Positions 34,801 through 45,393 of a stretch of DNA of 64,000 bases are shown one piece after another (within the stretch, counting starts at the first letter, position 1; each line of letters begins with the position of its first letter). The notes beneath the pieces were generated by a model, which did no database searches, was not told the origin of the DNA, and saw nothing but the letters and a program-made list of their open reading frames with translations. A program made the translations under genes and the position numbers. Origin of the DNA: Saccopteryx bilineata (taxonomy: Eukaryota > Chordata > Mammalia > Chiroptera > Emballonuridae); NCBI RefSeq assembly GCF_036850765.1, contig NC_089491.1, forward strand, positions 93,280,740 through 93,344,739, written 5' to 3'.

Positions 34801-36033
34801 TCATAGTATTTTACAATAATTCTTTGTATATCTATGATATCTGTGGTGATTTCTCCTCTTTCATTTAGAATTTTGTTTATATGAGTCCTTTCTCTTTTTT
34901 CCTTAGTGAGTTCTGCCAAGGGTTTGTCAATTTTGTTGATCTTTTCAAGAACCAGCTCCTTGTTTCATCAATTTTTTCTATACTTTTTCTGTTCTCTATT
35001 TCATTTATTTCTGCTATGATTTTTATTATTTCCTTTCTTCTGCTGGTTTTCTGTTGCATTTATTTTTTTTCTAGTTCCTTAAAATGTGATGTTAAGTTGT
35101 TTACTTGGGGTTTCTCTTGTTTGTTCATAAGCCTGTGATGATATGAACTTTCCTCTTATTACTACTTTTGCTACATCCCAGAGATTCTAGTATGTCGTGT
35201 TGTCATTTTTGCTTGTCTGCATATATCTTTTGATCTCTGCTTTTATTTCTTCTTTGAACCACTCATTTTTTTAAAGGTATGTTGTTTAATTTTTACATTT
35301 TTATGGGGTGTTTTCTTCTTTTTTTGAAGTTGAATTCTAGTTTCAAAGCTTTATGGTCAGAGAATATGCTTAGTATAATTTCAATCTTTCTGAATGTTTG
35401 TTTTGTGGCCCAACATATGATTAATTCTTGAGAATGGTCCATGTACACAGGAGAAAAATGTATACTCCGATGTTTTGGGATAAAATGTCCTGTAGATGTC
35501 TATCGTATCCAATTGTTCTAGTGTTTCGTTTAATTCCAATATTTCTTTATTGATTTTCTTTTTGGATGAACAAGCTAGAACCATCAACAGTGTATTGAGG
35601 TCTCCAAATATGATTGTATTTTTGTTGGTTTTTATTTTTTGATCAGTTAGTAGATGTCTTATATACTTTAGTGCTCCTTGGTTTGGTGCATATATATTAT
35701 GAAGTGTTTTGTCTTCTTGATTCAATGTCCCTTTTATCATTATGAAATGTCCATCTTTGTTTCTGATTACCTTTGCTGTCTTGTAGCCAGCATTGTTACA
35801 TATGAGTATGGCTACATCTGCTTTTCTTTGGATATTATTTCCTTGGAGAATCATTTTCCAACCTTTCACTTTGAATTTGTTTTTATTCTTGTAGCTTAGA
35901 TATATTTCTTGAAGGCAGCATACAGTTGGATTTTCTTTTTTGATCCATTCTGCTACTCTGTGTCTTTTTATTGGTGAGTTCAATCCATTTACATTTACTG
36001 TAACTATTGACATTGAGGGTTTCCTTTTGCCAT
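31880..36033 (-). pseudogene. L1-A ORF2 (endonuclease-reverse transcriptase), dead
   Basis: The homologous start is the ATG at 36033, with a shift soon after; the endonuclease frame is open from 36013 to 35381 with VNVNGLNSP, CCLQE and GDLNT motifs. Downstream blocks are 34919-34440 ([19 protein letters not shown]), 34274-33735 (reverse transcriptase, [12 protein letters not shown]), 33112-32801 and 32234-32022 ([18 protein letters not shown]). They lie in different frames with stops between them. A SINE interrupts the C-terminal third (32481-32850). ORF2 proteins nick DNA and reverse-transcribe L1 RNA at the nick; this copy cannot. Confidence 0.9.
32481..32850 (-). mobile_element. Long-form tRNA-derived SINE inserted in L1-A ORF2
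   Basis: The reverse complement has the head 'GCCCTGGCCAGTTGGCTTAG', 'GTTTGATTCCTGGTCAGGGC', the long 3' domain, and an A-rich tail (T-rich at 32481-32500 on the plus strand). The target duplication CTTCCCATTT is at 32471-32480 and 32851-32860. Removing one copy plus the SINE restores continuous L1 sequence. Confidence 0.9.
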
Positions 36034-36260
36034 TTTATATATAGCTTTCTGATAGATCTGTTTCTTGTTTGGTTCTTCTCATTTGTTTTTCTGTCATTTG
36101 TTTTTGTTTGGTTGTATTCCATACTTCTTTCCTCTGTTTCTTCTTTTTTTAAGCCATGTGTTTCTGTAGTGGTTTTTTCAAGGGTGGTTACTATTAGGTA
36201 ATAAAGAGGATATATATATTTCTTGTAGTACATTATCTCATGAGTGCTTCTGCACTCCAT
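35883..36260 (-). CDS. Small open frame in the L1-A inter-ORF spacer
   Basis: An open frame starts at the ATG at 36260 (MECRSTHEIMYY) and runs through EKTTTETHGLKK, MEYNQTKTNDRKTNEKNQTR and YIKWQ into the start of ORF2. Its first 78 residues align nearly end to end, with one codon of length difference, to the 79-codon frame in L1-B (41255-41494). In L1-B the frame ends at a TAG just past the ORF2 ATG; in L1-A that TAG reads AAG and the frame runs on to 35883. It is open in an element whose other genes are heavily damaged. It is Lys/Thr/Glu-rich with no known domain. Whether it is translated is unknown; chance conservation of an A-rich spacer is the alternative. Confidence 0.3.
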   Translation of the reverse strand: MECRSTHEIMYYKKYIYPLYYLIVTTLEKTTTETHGLKKEETEERSMEYNQTKTNDRKTNEKNQTRNRSIRKLYIKWQKETLNVNSYSKCKWIELTNKKTQSSRMDQKRKSNCMLPSRNISKLQE

Positions 36261-36365
36261 GCCCCTTTGCTACTATTAATCTTTGTCCTCTTCCCCTTTT
36301 TGTTTTTGTTGTCACAAATTACTCTTGTTTTTATTGTAATTTCATTGGAGCTTTTACTTTTAGTT

Positions 36366-37332
36366 TTGTTTTGTTTTGTTCTTTGTATCTGGTCAGATAA
36401 CCCCATTTATTATTTCCTGAAGTGAGGTTTTCTGGTGATAAATTTTCTCATCTTCTCTATATCTGTGAATGTTTTTATTTCTCCTTCATATTTGAAATAC
36501 AGCTTTGAGGGATATAGTATTTTTGGCTGGAAGTTTCTCCATTTCAATACCTTAAATTTTGGGGTCCACTCTCTTCTGACTTGTAGTTTCTGCTGAGAAA
36601 TCTGATGATAGCCTAATGGGCCTTCCTTTATATGTTGTAGTCTTCTTTTCCCTGGCTGCCTTGAAGTTTTTTTCTTTGTCATTGGTTTGTAATAATTTAT
36701 TACTATGTGCCTTGGAGTAGGTCTGTTTGGGTTAAGGTAGCTTGGTGTTCTGTTTGCTTCTTTGATTTGAGACTCTAATTCTTTCCATAGGCTTGGGAAG
36801 TTCTCATCACTTATTTGTTTGAATATGTTCTCTTTTTCTTTTTCTCTCTTCTCCTTCTGATATATCCATTATTCTTATGTTCTTCTTTCTGATGGAGTCA
36901 GACAATTCTTATATGGCTTTCTTCTTCTTTTTTAATTCATGAGTCTCTCTCCTCTTTTCTCTGTAGTATCTCTAGTTGCTTGTCATCTATATCTCCAATT
37001 CTCTCCTCTATCTGTCCTGTTCTATTAGCTAGGCTTGCTACCTAATTTTTCAGTCATGTGCTTTTATCTGTTTGGTTCCTTTTTATACTTTCAGTATCCT
37101 TGATAAAGTATACTCTTTGTTCTTTAAATTGTTTTATGAGCTCTCTAAATTGCCTTTTTGTGCTTTCTTGTATTTCCCTGAGTATTTTTAGGACTTTAAT
37201 TTTTAATTCTTTATCATTTAACTCCAAGTTTTCCAAATAATTGAAATTGTGTTTGAGATTTTTCATTATCTATCTGAGCTACGTTTCTGTATTTGTATCC
37301 ATGATATTTGATTTCTTTTTCCTTAATGGCAT
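36366..37332 (-). pseudogene. L1-A ORF1 (RNA-binding chaperone), dead
   Basis: The start ATG at 37332 aligns with the L1-B ORF1 start (MPLRK...SNIMDT). Coiled-coil sequence is seen at 37266-37054 (LENLELNDKELKIKVLKILR, then heptad-like repeats). The C-terminal domain at 36682-36410 includes VRREWTPKFKVLKWRNFQPK and FTDIEKMRKFITRKP. Frameshifts and stops separate the blocks. L1 ORF1 proteins form trimers that coat L1 RNA. The end near 36366 is estimated from alignment with L1-B. Confidence 0.85.
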
Positions 37333-37718
37333 TTTAGAGTGGTATTGTTAATAACACTAATAAAAGATAATTAAAAATAAAATAAAAATTGAAAAGATAT
37401 CATAAAAAATAAAAATTTTATAATGATAAGTAGAACAAAAACTACAGAGAACAAGGAGCAGGAACTGAGGAAAAAATGACAAAAGGTTAAAAATGAAGTA
37501 AAAAACACGCAAAATACCACAAAGAAAAATACAAATCCAAAATATAATAATTTGATGATAAATGATCAAATGAGAAAAAAAGAAAAAAAGTAAAGCTTTC
37601 TGAAATGAAATCCCCATAAAAAACAAGAGTAAAAAATATAATAACTATGGATAATAAATTTCAAAAGGAAAAGGAAACAATAAAAGAGAAAGAAGATAAA
37701 ATGACCAAAATGATTTTT

Positions 37719-37734
37719 AAAAGTTAAAAAAATG
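37719..37734 (+). repeat. Left target-site duplication of L1-B
   Basis: AAAAGTTAAAAAAATG, preceded by TTTTT, so the junction reads TT/AAAA, the L1 endonuclease preference. The right copy is at 45575-45591 with one extra A. Confidence 0.88.
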
Positions 37735-37738
37735 GAGA

Positions 37739-37758
37739 TGACGTCAGAGTAATGGCGG
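37739..37758 (+). promoter_or_regulatory. CRE-like and YY1-like sites at the L1-B 5' end
   Basis: TGACGTCA (37739-37746) is a perfect palindromic CRE/ATF consensus. AATGGCGG (37751-37758) fits the YY1 core. Human L1 also begins with a YY1 site that sets the transcription start. In L1-A the same positions read TGATGTCA and AATGGTGC, consistent with CpG decay. Confidence 0.6.
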
Positions 37759-38175
37759 AGTAGGAAGCGATACCGATAAATCTCCCCCAAAACTCAACAA
37801 GATCTTCAACCAGAAACAGAAAAACCTATACTTGGAGCTTCCAGATTCTTCGCAATACACCCAAAGGTATGATTGAGTGAAAAATTGGCTAAATATATAA
37901 CCAAACCCCGAAGGAAATAGGGAGTAAGAAATGCTCCGCCTTCCTCACTAACCTAAACGGGGCGGCTTTCTCTGGTAACTGTGAATATAGAAACTGAGGC
38001 GGGCAAAGGGGGTGAATAGATCCAGGCCGCCGCAGCAAAAACGGCGGAACCAGGCTGTGGCTCAGAGATCCAAGCCGAGGAAAATCTGATCCTGTGGCAA
38101 CCCGGGCAATACAAGCTAACACTCGTGCCAAACCCAAACAAAGAAAGACAAGTGGAGCGGCCATTTTACCCGGTC

Positions 38176-38790
38176 TCCTGGTCGGTGCGCAGTTAGTGGA
38201 AGAGAGATTTCTTCCTAAGCCGCGGAAGTGGGTGCCCGTGTTGCCCCACGGAGAGGCAGGGTCAGAGGCCTTTCTGTGGGCTGAGGGCAGAGTCTCTGGG
38301 CAGCCCCAGCGCCCTGGGAAAGCCACGCACGGGAGGGAGTGAGAACTAATCCCAACGGTGGAGATTTTCCGTGCTGGAGGCTATTTCACTCAGAGGGAAC
38401 CGCGGCCGGCCTCATATCCTGGTTTGCGCGCGCAGATAAGGAGTGAGCGATTCCTCCGAGTGCCTCAGCAGTGCGCGCCCGTGTTATCGCACAGAGGGGC
38501 AGAGTCAGGGGCCTTTGTGTGGGCCAAAGCGGAATCTCGGGACGCCCCAGCGCCTTGCAAAAGCCGCACACGGGGACGGAGCGAGACTCAATTCCAACGC
38601 TGCAACTTTTCCCTGCGGTTGGGGGTTTCACTCAGAGCGTGAGACTGCTGGCCGGATATCCTGGTTGCAGACAGTGAGTGAGAGTTTCCTCCAAGCGCCC
38701 CGGAAGTGGGCGCCCGCTTGTGTTACCGGACAGAGTGGCAGAGCCAGAGGTCTTCGAGTGGGCGGAAAGCCCGCCTGATTATGCTAGCAG
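38176..38790 (+). repeat. Tandem 241-bp monomers in the L1-B 5'UTR
   Basis: Three landmarks TCCTGGT occur at 38176, 38417 and 38659, spaced 241 and 242 bp. Each is followed by a (G/T)GAGAG-TTCCTCC block, a 'GCGCCCGTGTT' block, 'CAGAGGGGCAGAGTCAGGGG', and in the first two copies 'CAGCGCC', 'ACGGAG/AGGGAG' and 'TTTCACTCAGAG'. The third copy stops after about 130 bp. GC- and CpG-rich. The organisation resembles rodent L1 promoter monomers. Confidence 0.8.
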
Positions 38791-39179
38791 CTCTGACTGA
38801 CTGAGCCTTACCCAGAGCCCTGTGCTGAGTGGAAATAGAGTGGGGAGTTGCCAGCAATTTGAGCCTCTTACTATCCAGGCAGAGGCAGCAGCAACCCCAT
38901 AGTTGGATTATCAGGCTACTAATTGAGGAAGGAAAGACTAGGAGAAAGGCTCCAGGAACACGGACTCTCTCACTGTCGGAGCCTATAAATGCTAATGAGC
39001 CTCGACTCCCAACGAGAATAAAGCACAATACATGACATTGCCATAGAGACTTATCAACTGCAAACCTCTACCTGAGCGTGCCAAAGGGGCAGAACCCGGG
39101 GTACAGAGTCACCGACCAGGAAGAGGGAGAGAAAAGAAAAAGCAAGAAGATAACCTCTCAAAATCAAGAATAATCTGCA

Positions 39180-40162
39180 GACTTTATAACCTATCCCATT
39201 TTATTATATTTGTTCATTTGTTTCTCTTATCTTCATTCTTGAGACTTTTTTTTCCTCCTCCAATTTGGCTGATTAACTCTCTACCGGTCTTACTCTCTCC
39301 TCTCCTGGAACTACACTACTCATAAGTGTTACATCTCCCATTATCTTTTCTCTTCTCTTCCTTTCTCTCTATGAGGGTTGCACTCCAAAACCCTTAACTC
39401 TCTCTCTCTCTCTCTCTCCTTTATTTTTTCTTCTTTTAGTGGTTCCCTCTTTTTTTCTCTCTCTCTCTTTCTTTTCTCCTTCTATATTAGTTTCTTCCTT
39501 TCTCCTTTACATCTCCTCTCATTCAAACCTCAATAACAAACAAATTATCTTATCTGGGACTCAAACCTATGTTTGTGGCATTTTGGGGGGTTTTTACTTC
39601 ACCTTTTTAACTCACTAGCAGTGCTCCCATCCCTGGCTCTCCATATTATCTAGTTCTTGTTCCACTAAATACAATAGTAAGTTTTTAATTTGTCCCCCCA
39701 TTTTTTCATTTTCCTTTTATTCCTCTCATCATAACTCTTAGAAAACCAACACCTAAAAGCAAATCATTTTATTCTTGACCCAAATTTTTTCCTTATTTGC
39801 TTTTTGTGGGTCCATACGCTCTTTTTTTTTTCTTTTTTTTTTTTTTTTTTTTTTCTTTTTCTCTTTTTTGCCCCTTTATTACTTTTCCCCAATTCAGGCC
39901 CTCCATCACAGGCATTGTTTGTTATAACTCACAGTCCACCACAAGATTTTCTCAAGAAAGAGGGGAGAGGAGAGGAGAGGAAAAAGAGAGGGGGGGAATA
40001 ATTTCCTTTTTTAAAAAAATTTTATTTTATTTTATTTTTCTTTATTTCATTATTAATTTTTTTTAAAAAAAAACAACTCTTTTCGATTTGTAATTTTTTA
40101 TGTTTTTTAACTTTTTATTCTTTATTAAATCTCATTAATACTATTAACAAAACCACCCTCAG
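39180..40162 (+). other. Pyrimidine-rich 3' half of the L1-B 5'UTR
   Basis: Long C/T-rich and T-rich tracts, including a (TC) run at about 39400-39418, a T run at 39829-39860 and TTTTA repeats near 40020. Frames here are shadows. Confidence 0.75.
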
Positions 40163-41158
40163 ATGCCATTAAGGAAGAGAAAATCGAATATCATGGATAC
40201 AAAAGAAAGAGAGGTAACACAGCTAGATGAGGAAAAATCTATGGAGAAATAATTTAATATATTGGAAACCTTGGAGCTAAATGACAGAGAATTCAAGATA
40301 GAAATCCTAAAAATCCTCCGAGATATACAAGAAAACACAGAAAGGCAATATAGGGAGCTCAGAAAACAACTCCATGAACACAAAGAATATATGTCCAAGG
40401 AAATTGAAACTATAAAAACAAATCAAACAGAGATGAAAAACTCAATTCACAAGCTGAAAAACGAAGTAACAAGCTTAGCTAATAGAACAGGCCAGATAGA
40501 AGAGAGGATTAGTGAAATAGAAGACAAGCAACTTGAGGCACAACAGAGAGAAGAAGAAAGAGACTCAAAAATTAAAAAAAATGAGATAGCCCTACAAGAA
40601 TTATCTGACTCCATCAAAAAGAATAACATAAGAATAATAGGTATATCAGAGGGAGAAGAGAGAGAAAATGGAATGGAGAACATACTTAAACAAATAATTG
40701 ATGAGAACTTCCCAAGCCTGTGGAAAGAACTAAAGCCTCAAATTCAAGATGCAAACAGAACTCCAAGTTTTCTTAACCCCAACAAACCTACTCCAAGGCA
40801 TATCATAATGAAATTGACACAAACCAACAGCAAAGAAAAAATTCTCAAGGCAGCCAGGGAAAAGAAGAATACAACATATAAAGGAAGGCCCATTAGATTA
40901 TCATCAGATTTCTCAGCAGAAACTCTACAAGCTAGAAGAGAGTGGACCCCAATATTTAAAGTCCTGAAAGAGAGGACCTTGCAGCCACGAATACTATACC
41001 CATCAAAGCTATCCTTCAAATACGAAGGAGAAATAAAAACATTCACAGATACAGAAAAGATGAGGGAAATTATCATCAGAAAACCCCCACTCCAGGAATT
41101 ACTAAAGGGGGTTCTCCAATCAGATACAAAGAACAAAAAAAAACAGAGCCACACGTAA
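40163..41158 (+). pseudogene. L1-B ORF1 (RNA-binding trimeric chaperone), one nonsense codon
   Basis: The ATG at 40163 opens MPLRKRKSNIMDTKEREVTQ. An in-frame TAA at 40250-40252 (codon 30) breaks it; the same frame then stays open to TAA at 41156-41158. Total length 331 codons, normal for mammalian L1 ORF1. A long coiled coil (about residues 35-150, EIEDKQLEAQQREEERDSKI) is followed by the RRM-like region (NNIRIIGISEGEERENG) and the C-terminal domain (RHIIMKLTQTNSKEKILKAA, RREWTPIFKVLKER). ORF1 protein binds L1 RNA in the cytoplasm and is needed for retrotransposition. Re-initiation downstream of the stop is conceivable but unproven. Confidence 0.9.
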
Positions 41159-41254
41159 AAGCTCCAAGAAGAACACAATAAAACCAAATTTAAACTGTGA
41201 CAACAACAAAAAGAAAGAGGGGGAGAAGACGGAGATTAACAGTAGCAAAGGACG

Positions 41255-41494
41255 ATGGAGTGCAAAAGTACTCACAAAATAGTTCGCTACAATGAACAGG
41301 GTAGGGACCCTTTTCATTACTCAAAGGTAACCACCATTGAAAAAACCACCACAGAAGCACATGAGATAAAAAAGATAGCAACAGAGGAAAGATGTATGGA
41401 ATACAACCAAATAAAAACAAAAGATAGAAAAACAAAAGAGAAGGATCAAACAAGACACAAAACTAACAGAAAGCATGATATAAAATGGCAATAG
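41255..41494 (+). CDS. Small open frame in the L1-B inter-ORF spacer (79 aa)
   Basis: ATG at 41255 to TAG at 41492-41494, overlapping the ORF2 start (41485) by 10 nt in another frame. The product begins MECKSTHKIVRYNEQ, continues through VTTIEKTTTEAHEIKK and MEYNQIKTKDRKTKEKDQTR, and ends DIKWQ. It is basic and low in hydrophobic residues. The frame between ORF1 and ORF2 is also open in L1-A (36260 downward), with conserved MEC-STH, TT-EKTTTE, MEYNQ-KT-DRKT and IKWQ. The spacer is several times longer than in human or mouse L1. It may be a real accessory frame or a remnant of a reinitiation region; no function is known. Confidence 0.33.
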   Translation: MECKSTHKIVRYNEQGRDPFHYSKVTTIEKTTTEAHEIKKIATEERCMEYNQIKTKDRKTKEKDQTRHKTNRKHDIKWQ

Positions 41495-44400
41495 GGAACT
41501 CACAAGTATCAATAATTACACTAAATGTAAACGGATTAAACTCACCAATAAAAAGGCACAGAGTAGCAGAATGGATTAAAAAGAAAATCCAACTGTATGC
41601 TGCCTACAGGAAACTCATCTAAGTAACAAGGATAAAAACAAATTCAAAGTGAAAGGCTGGAAAACAATACTCCAAGCAAATAACATCCAAAAAAAAGCAG
41701 GTGTAGCAATACTCATATCGGATAATGCTGACTACAAGACAGGAAAAGTACTTAGAGACAAAAATGGCCATTTCATAATGGCTAAGGGGACACTGAATCA
41801 AGAAGACATAACAATTCTTAATATATATGCACCAAACCAAGGAGCACCAAAATATATAAGACAGCTACTTATTGATCTTAAAACAAAAACTGACAAAAAT
41901 ACAATCATACTTGGAGACCTCAATACACCGCTGACGGCTCTAGATCGGTCATCCAAACAGAGAATCAACAAAGACATAGTGGCCTTAAACAAAACACTAG
42001 AGCACCTGGATATGATAGACATCTACAGGACATTTCATCCCAAAGTGACTGAGTATACATTTTTCTCCAGTGTACATGGATCATTCTCAAGAATTGACCA
42101 TATGTTGGGCCACAAAAACAATATCAGCAAATTCAGAAAAATTGAAGTTGTACCAAGCATATTTTCTGATCATAAAGCTTGAAACTAGAATTCAACTGCA
42201 AAAAAGAGGAAAAAAATCCCACAAAAATGTGGAAACTAAACAACATACTTTTAAAAAATGAATGGGTCAAAGAAGAAATAAGTGCAGAGATCAAAAGATA
42301 TATACAGACTAATGAAAATGACAATACGACATATCAGAATCTATGGGATGCAGCAAAAGCAGTGATAAGAGGGAAGTTCATATCGCTTCAGGCATATATG
42401 AACAAACAAGAGAGAGCCCAAGTGAACCACTTAACTTCCCACCTTAAGGAACTAGAAAAAGAAGAACAAAGACAACCCAAAACCAGCCGAAAAAAGGAGA
42501 TAATAAAAATCAGAGCAGAAATAAATGAATTAGAGAACAGAAAAACTATAGAAAAAATTAATAGAACAAGGAGCTGGTTCTTTGAAAAGATCAACAAAAT
42601 TGACAAACCCTTAGCAAGACTTACCAAGGAAAAAAGAGAAAGAACTCATATAAACAAAATCCAAAATGAAAGAGGAGAAATCACCACGGACACTGTAGAT
42701 ATACAAAGAATTATTGTAGAATACTATGAAAAACTTTATGCCACTAAATTCAACAACCTAGAAGAAATGGATAAATTCCTAGAACAATACAACCTTCCTA
42801 GACCGAGTCAAGAAGAAGCAGAAAGCCTAAACAGACCTATCAGTAGAGAAGAAATAGAAAAAACCATTAAAAACCTCCCCAAAAATAAAAGTTCAGGCCC
42901 TGACGGCTATACCAGCGAATTTTATCAAACATTCAAAGAAGACTTGGTTCCTATTCTACTCAAAGTCTTCCAAAAAATTGAAGAAGAAGCAATACTTCCA
43001 AACACATTTTATGAGGCCAACATAACCCTCATACCAAAACCAGGCAAGGATGGCACAAAAAAAGAAAACTACAGACCAATATCTCTAATGAATACAGATG
43101 CTAAAATACTAAACAAAATACTAGCAAATCGAATACAACAACATATTAAAAAAATAATACATCATGATCAAGTGGGATTCATCCCAGAATCTCAAGGATG
43201 GTTCAACATACGTAAAACGGTTAATGTAATACACCATATCAACAAAACAAAGAACAAAAACCACATGATCTTATCAATAGACGCAGAAAAGGCTTTCGAT
43301 AAAATACAACACAATTTTATGTTTAAGACTCTCAACAAAATGGGTATAGAAGGAAAATATCTCAACATGATAAAGGCCATATATGATAAACCATCAGCTA
43401 ACATCATATTAAATGGCACTAAACTGAAGGCTTTCCCCCTTAAATGAGGAAGAAGACAGGGTTGTCCACTCTCTCCACTCTTATTTAATGTGGTACTAGA
43501 GGTTCTAGCCAGAGCAATCAGACAAGACAAAGAAATAAAAGGCATCCATATCGGAAAAGAAGAAGTAAAGGTATCACTTTTTGCAGATGATATGATCCTA
43601 TACATCGAAAACCCCAAAGAATCCACAAAAAGACTACTAGAAACAATAAGCCAATACAGTAAGGTCGCAGGATACAAAATTAACATACAGAAGTCAATAG
43701 CCTTTCTATATGCCAACAATGAAACAACTGAGAAGGAACTCAAAAGAATAATCCCCTTCACGATTGCAACAAATAAAATAAAATACTTAGGAATAAACAT
43801 AACAAAGAATGTAAAGGACTTATATAATGAAAACTATAAACCATTTTTAAGGGAAATCGAAAAAGATATAATGAGATGGAAGAATATACCTTGTTCTTGG
43901 CTAGGAAGAATAAATATAATCAAGATGGCTATATTACCCAAAGCAATATACAAATTTAATGCAATTCCCATCAAAATTCCAATGATATTTTTTAAAGAAA
44001 TAGAGCAAAAAATCATCAGATTTATATGGAACTATAAAAAACCCCGAATAGCCAAAGCAATCCTAAAGAAAAAGAATGAAGCTGGGGGCATAACAATACC
44101 TGACTTCAAACTCTATTATAGGGCCACGACAATCAAAACAGCATGGTATTGGCAGAAAAATAGGCACTCAGACCAATGGAACAGAATAGAAAGTCCAGAA
44201 ATAAAACCACATATATATAGTCAAATAATTTTTGATAAAGGGGCCAACAACACACAATGGAGAAAAGAAAGCCTCTTCAATAAATGGTGCTGGGAAAACT
44301 GGAAAGCCACATGCAAAAGAATGAAACTGGACTACAGTCTCTCCCCCTGTACAAAAATTAACTCAAAATGGATCAAAGATCTAAACATAAGACCTGAAAC

Positions 44401-45309
44401 AATTAAGTACATAGAAGAAGACATAGGTACTCAACTCATGGACCTGGGTTTTAAAGAGCATTTTATGAATCTGACTCCAATGGCAAGAGAAGTGAAGGCA
44501 AAAATTAATGAATGGGACTACATCAGACTAAGAAGATTTTGCTCAGCAAGGGAAACTGATAACAAAATAAACAGAAAGCCAACTAAATGGGAAATGATAT
44601 TTTCAAACAACAGCTCAGATAAGGCCTAATATCCAAAATATACAAAGAACTCATAAAACTCAACAACAAACAAACAAACAATCCAATAAAAAAATGGGAA
44701 GAGGATATGAATAGACACTTCTCCCAGGAAGAAATACAAATGGCCAACAGATATATGAAAAGATGCTCATCTTCTTTAGCTATTAGAGAAATGCAAATCA
44801 AAACGGCAATGAGATACCACCTCACACCTCTTCGATTAGCTGTTATTAGCAAGACAGGTAATAGCAAATGTTGGAGAGGCTGTGGAGAAAAAGGAACCCT
44901 CATCCACTGTTGGTGGGAATGTAAAGTAGTACAACCATTATGGAAGAAAGTATGGTGGTTCCTCAAAAAACTGAAAATAGAACTACCTTATGACCCAGCA
45001 ATCCCTCTACTGGGTATATATCCCCAAAACTCAGAAACATTGATACGTAAAGACACATGCAGCCCCATGTTTATTGCAGCATTGTTCACAGTGGCCAGGA
45101 CATGGAAACAACCAAAAAGCCCATCAATAGATGACTGGATAAAGAAGATGTGGCACATATACACTATGGAATACTACTCAGCCATAAGAAATGATGACAT
45201 CGGAACATTTACAGCAAAATGGTGGGATCTTGATAACATGATACGAAGCGAAATAAGTAAATCAGAAAAAAACAGGAACTGTATTATTCCATACGTAGGT
45301 GGGACATAA
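41485..45309 (+). pseudogene. L1-B ORF2 (endonuclease-reverse transcriptase), four lesions
   Basis: The ATG at 41485 opens MAIGNSQVSIITLNVNGLNS. Lesions: a one-base loss in an A-run near 41588, a shift near 42178 just after SDHKA, a nonsense TGA at 43445-43447, and a one-base loss near 44620. Otherwise all domains remain. The endonuclease has LNVNG, LQETH (41604-41618), GDLNTP and SDH. The Z region has [15 protein letters not shown]. The reverse transcriptase has [10 protein letters not shown] and FADD (43580-43591). The C-terminal Cys/His cluster ([18 protein letters not shown]) is at about 44868-44922, and the end reads YVGGT. Length about 1,275 codons, normal for L1. It would nick target DNA and prime reverse transcription, but is disrupted as read. 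Confidence 0.93.
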
Positions 45310-45349
45310 TAGTGAAACTAAGAGACATTGATAAGAGTGTGGTGGTTAC

Positions 45350-45393
45350 GGGGGGGAGGGGGGAATGGGAGAGGGATAGGGGGTGGGAGGGGC
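45350..45393 (+). other. G-rich tract in the L1-B 3'UTR
   Basis: Runs of G (GGGGGGGAGGGGGG, GGGA, GAGGG, TAGGGGGTGGGAGGGG) can form a G-quadruplex in RNA or DNA. G-rich 3'UTR tracts are a conserved feature of mammalian L1s. Confidence 0.7.

Noticed and set aside
38358..38778. Overlapping plus frames of 68-111 codons in the L1-B 5'UTR
   Set aside because: They arise from stop-poor GC-rich monomers, change frame between monomers and share no domain.
42388..43800. Minus frames opposite L1-B ORF2 (79 and 202 codons)
   Set aside because: Antisense shadows of A-rich L1 coding sequence with hydrophobic low-complexity composition.
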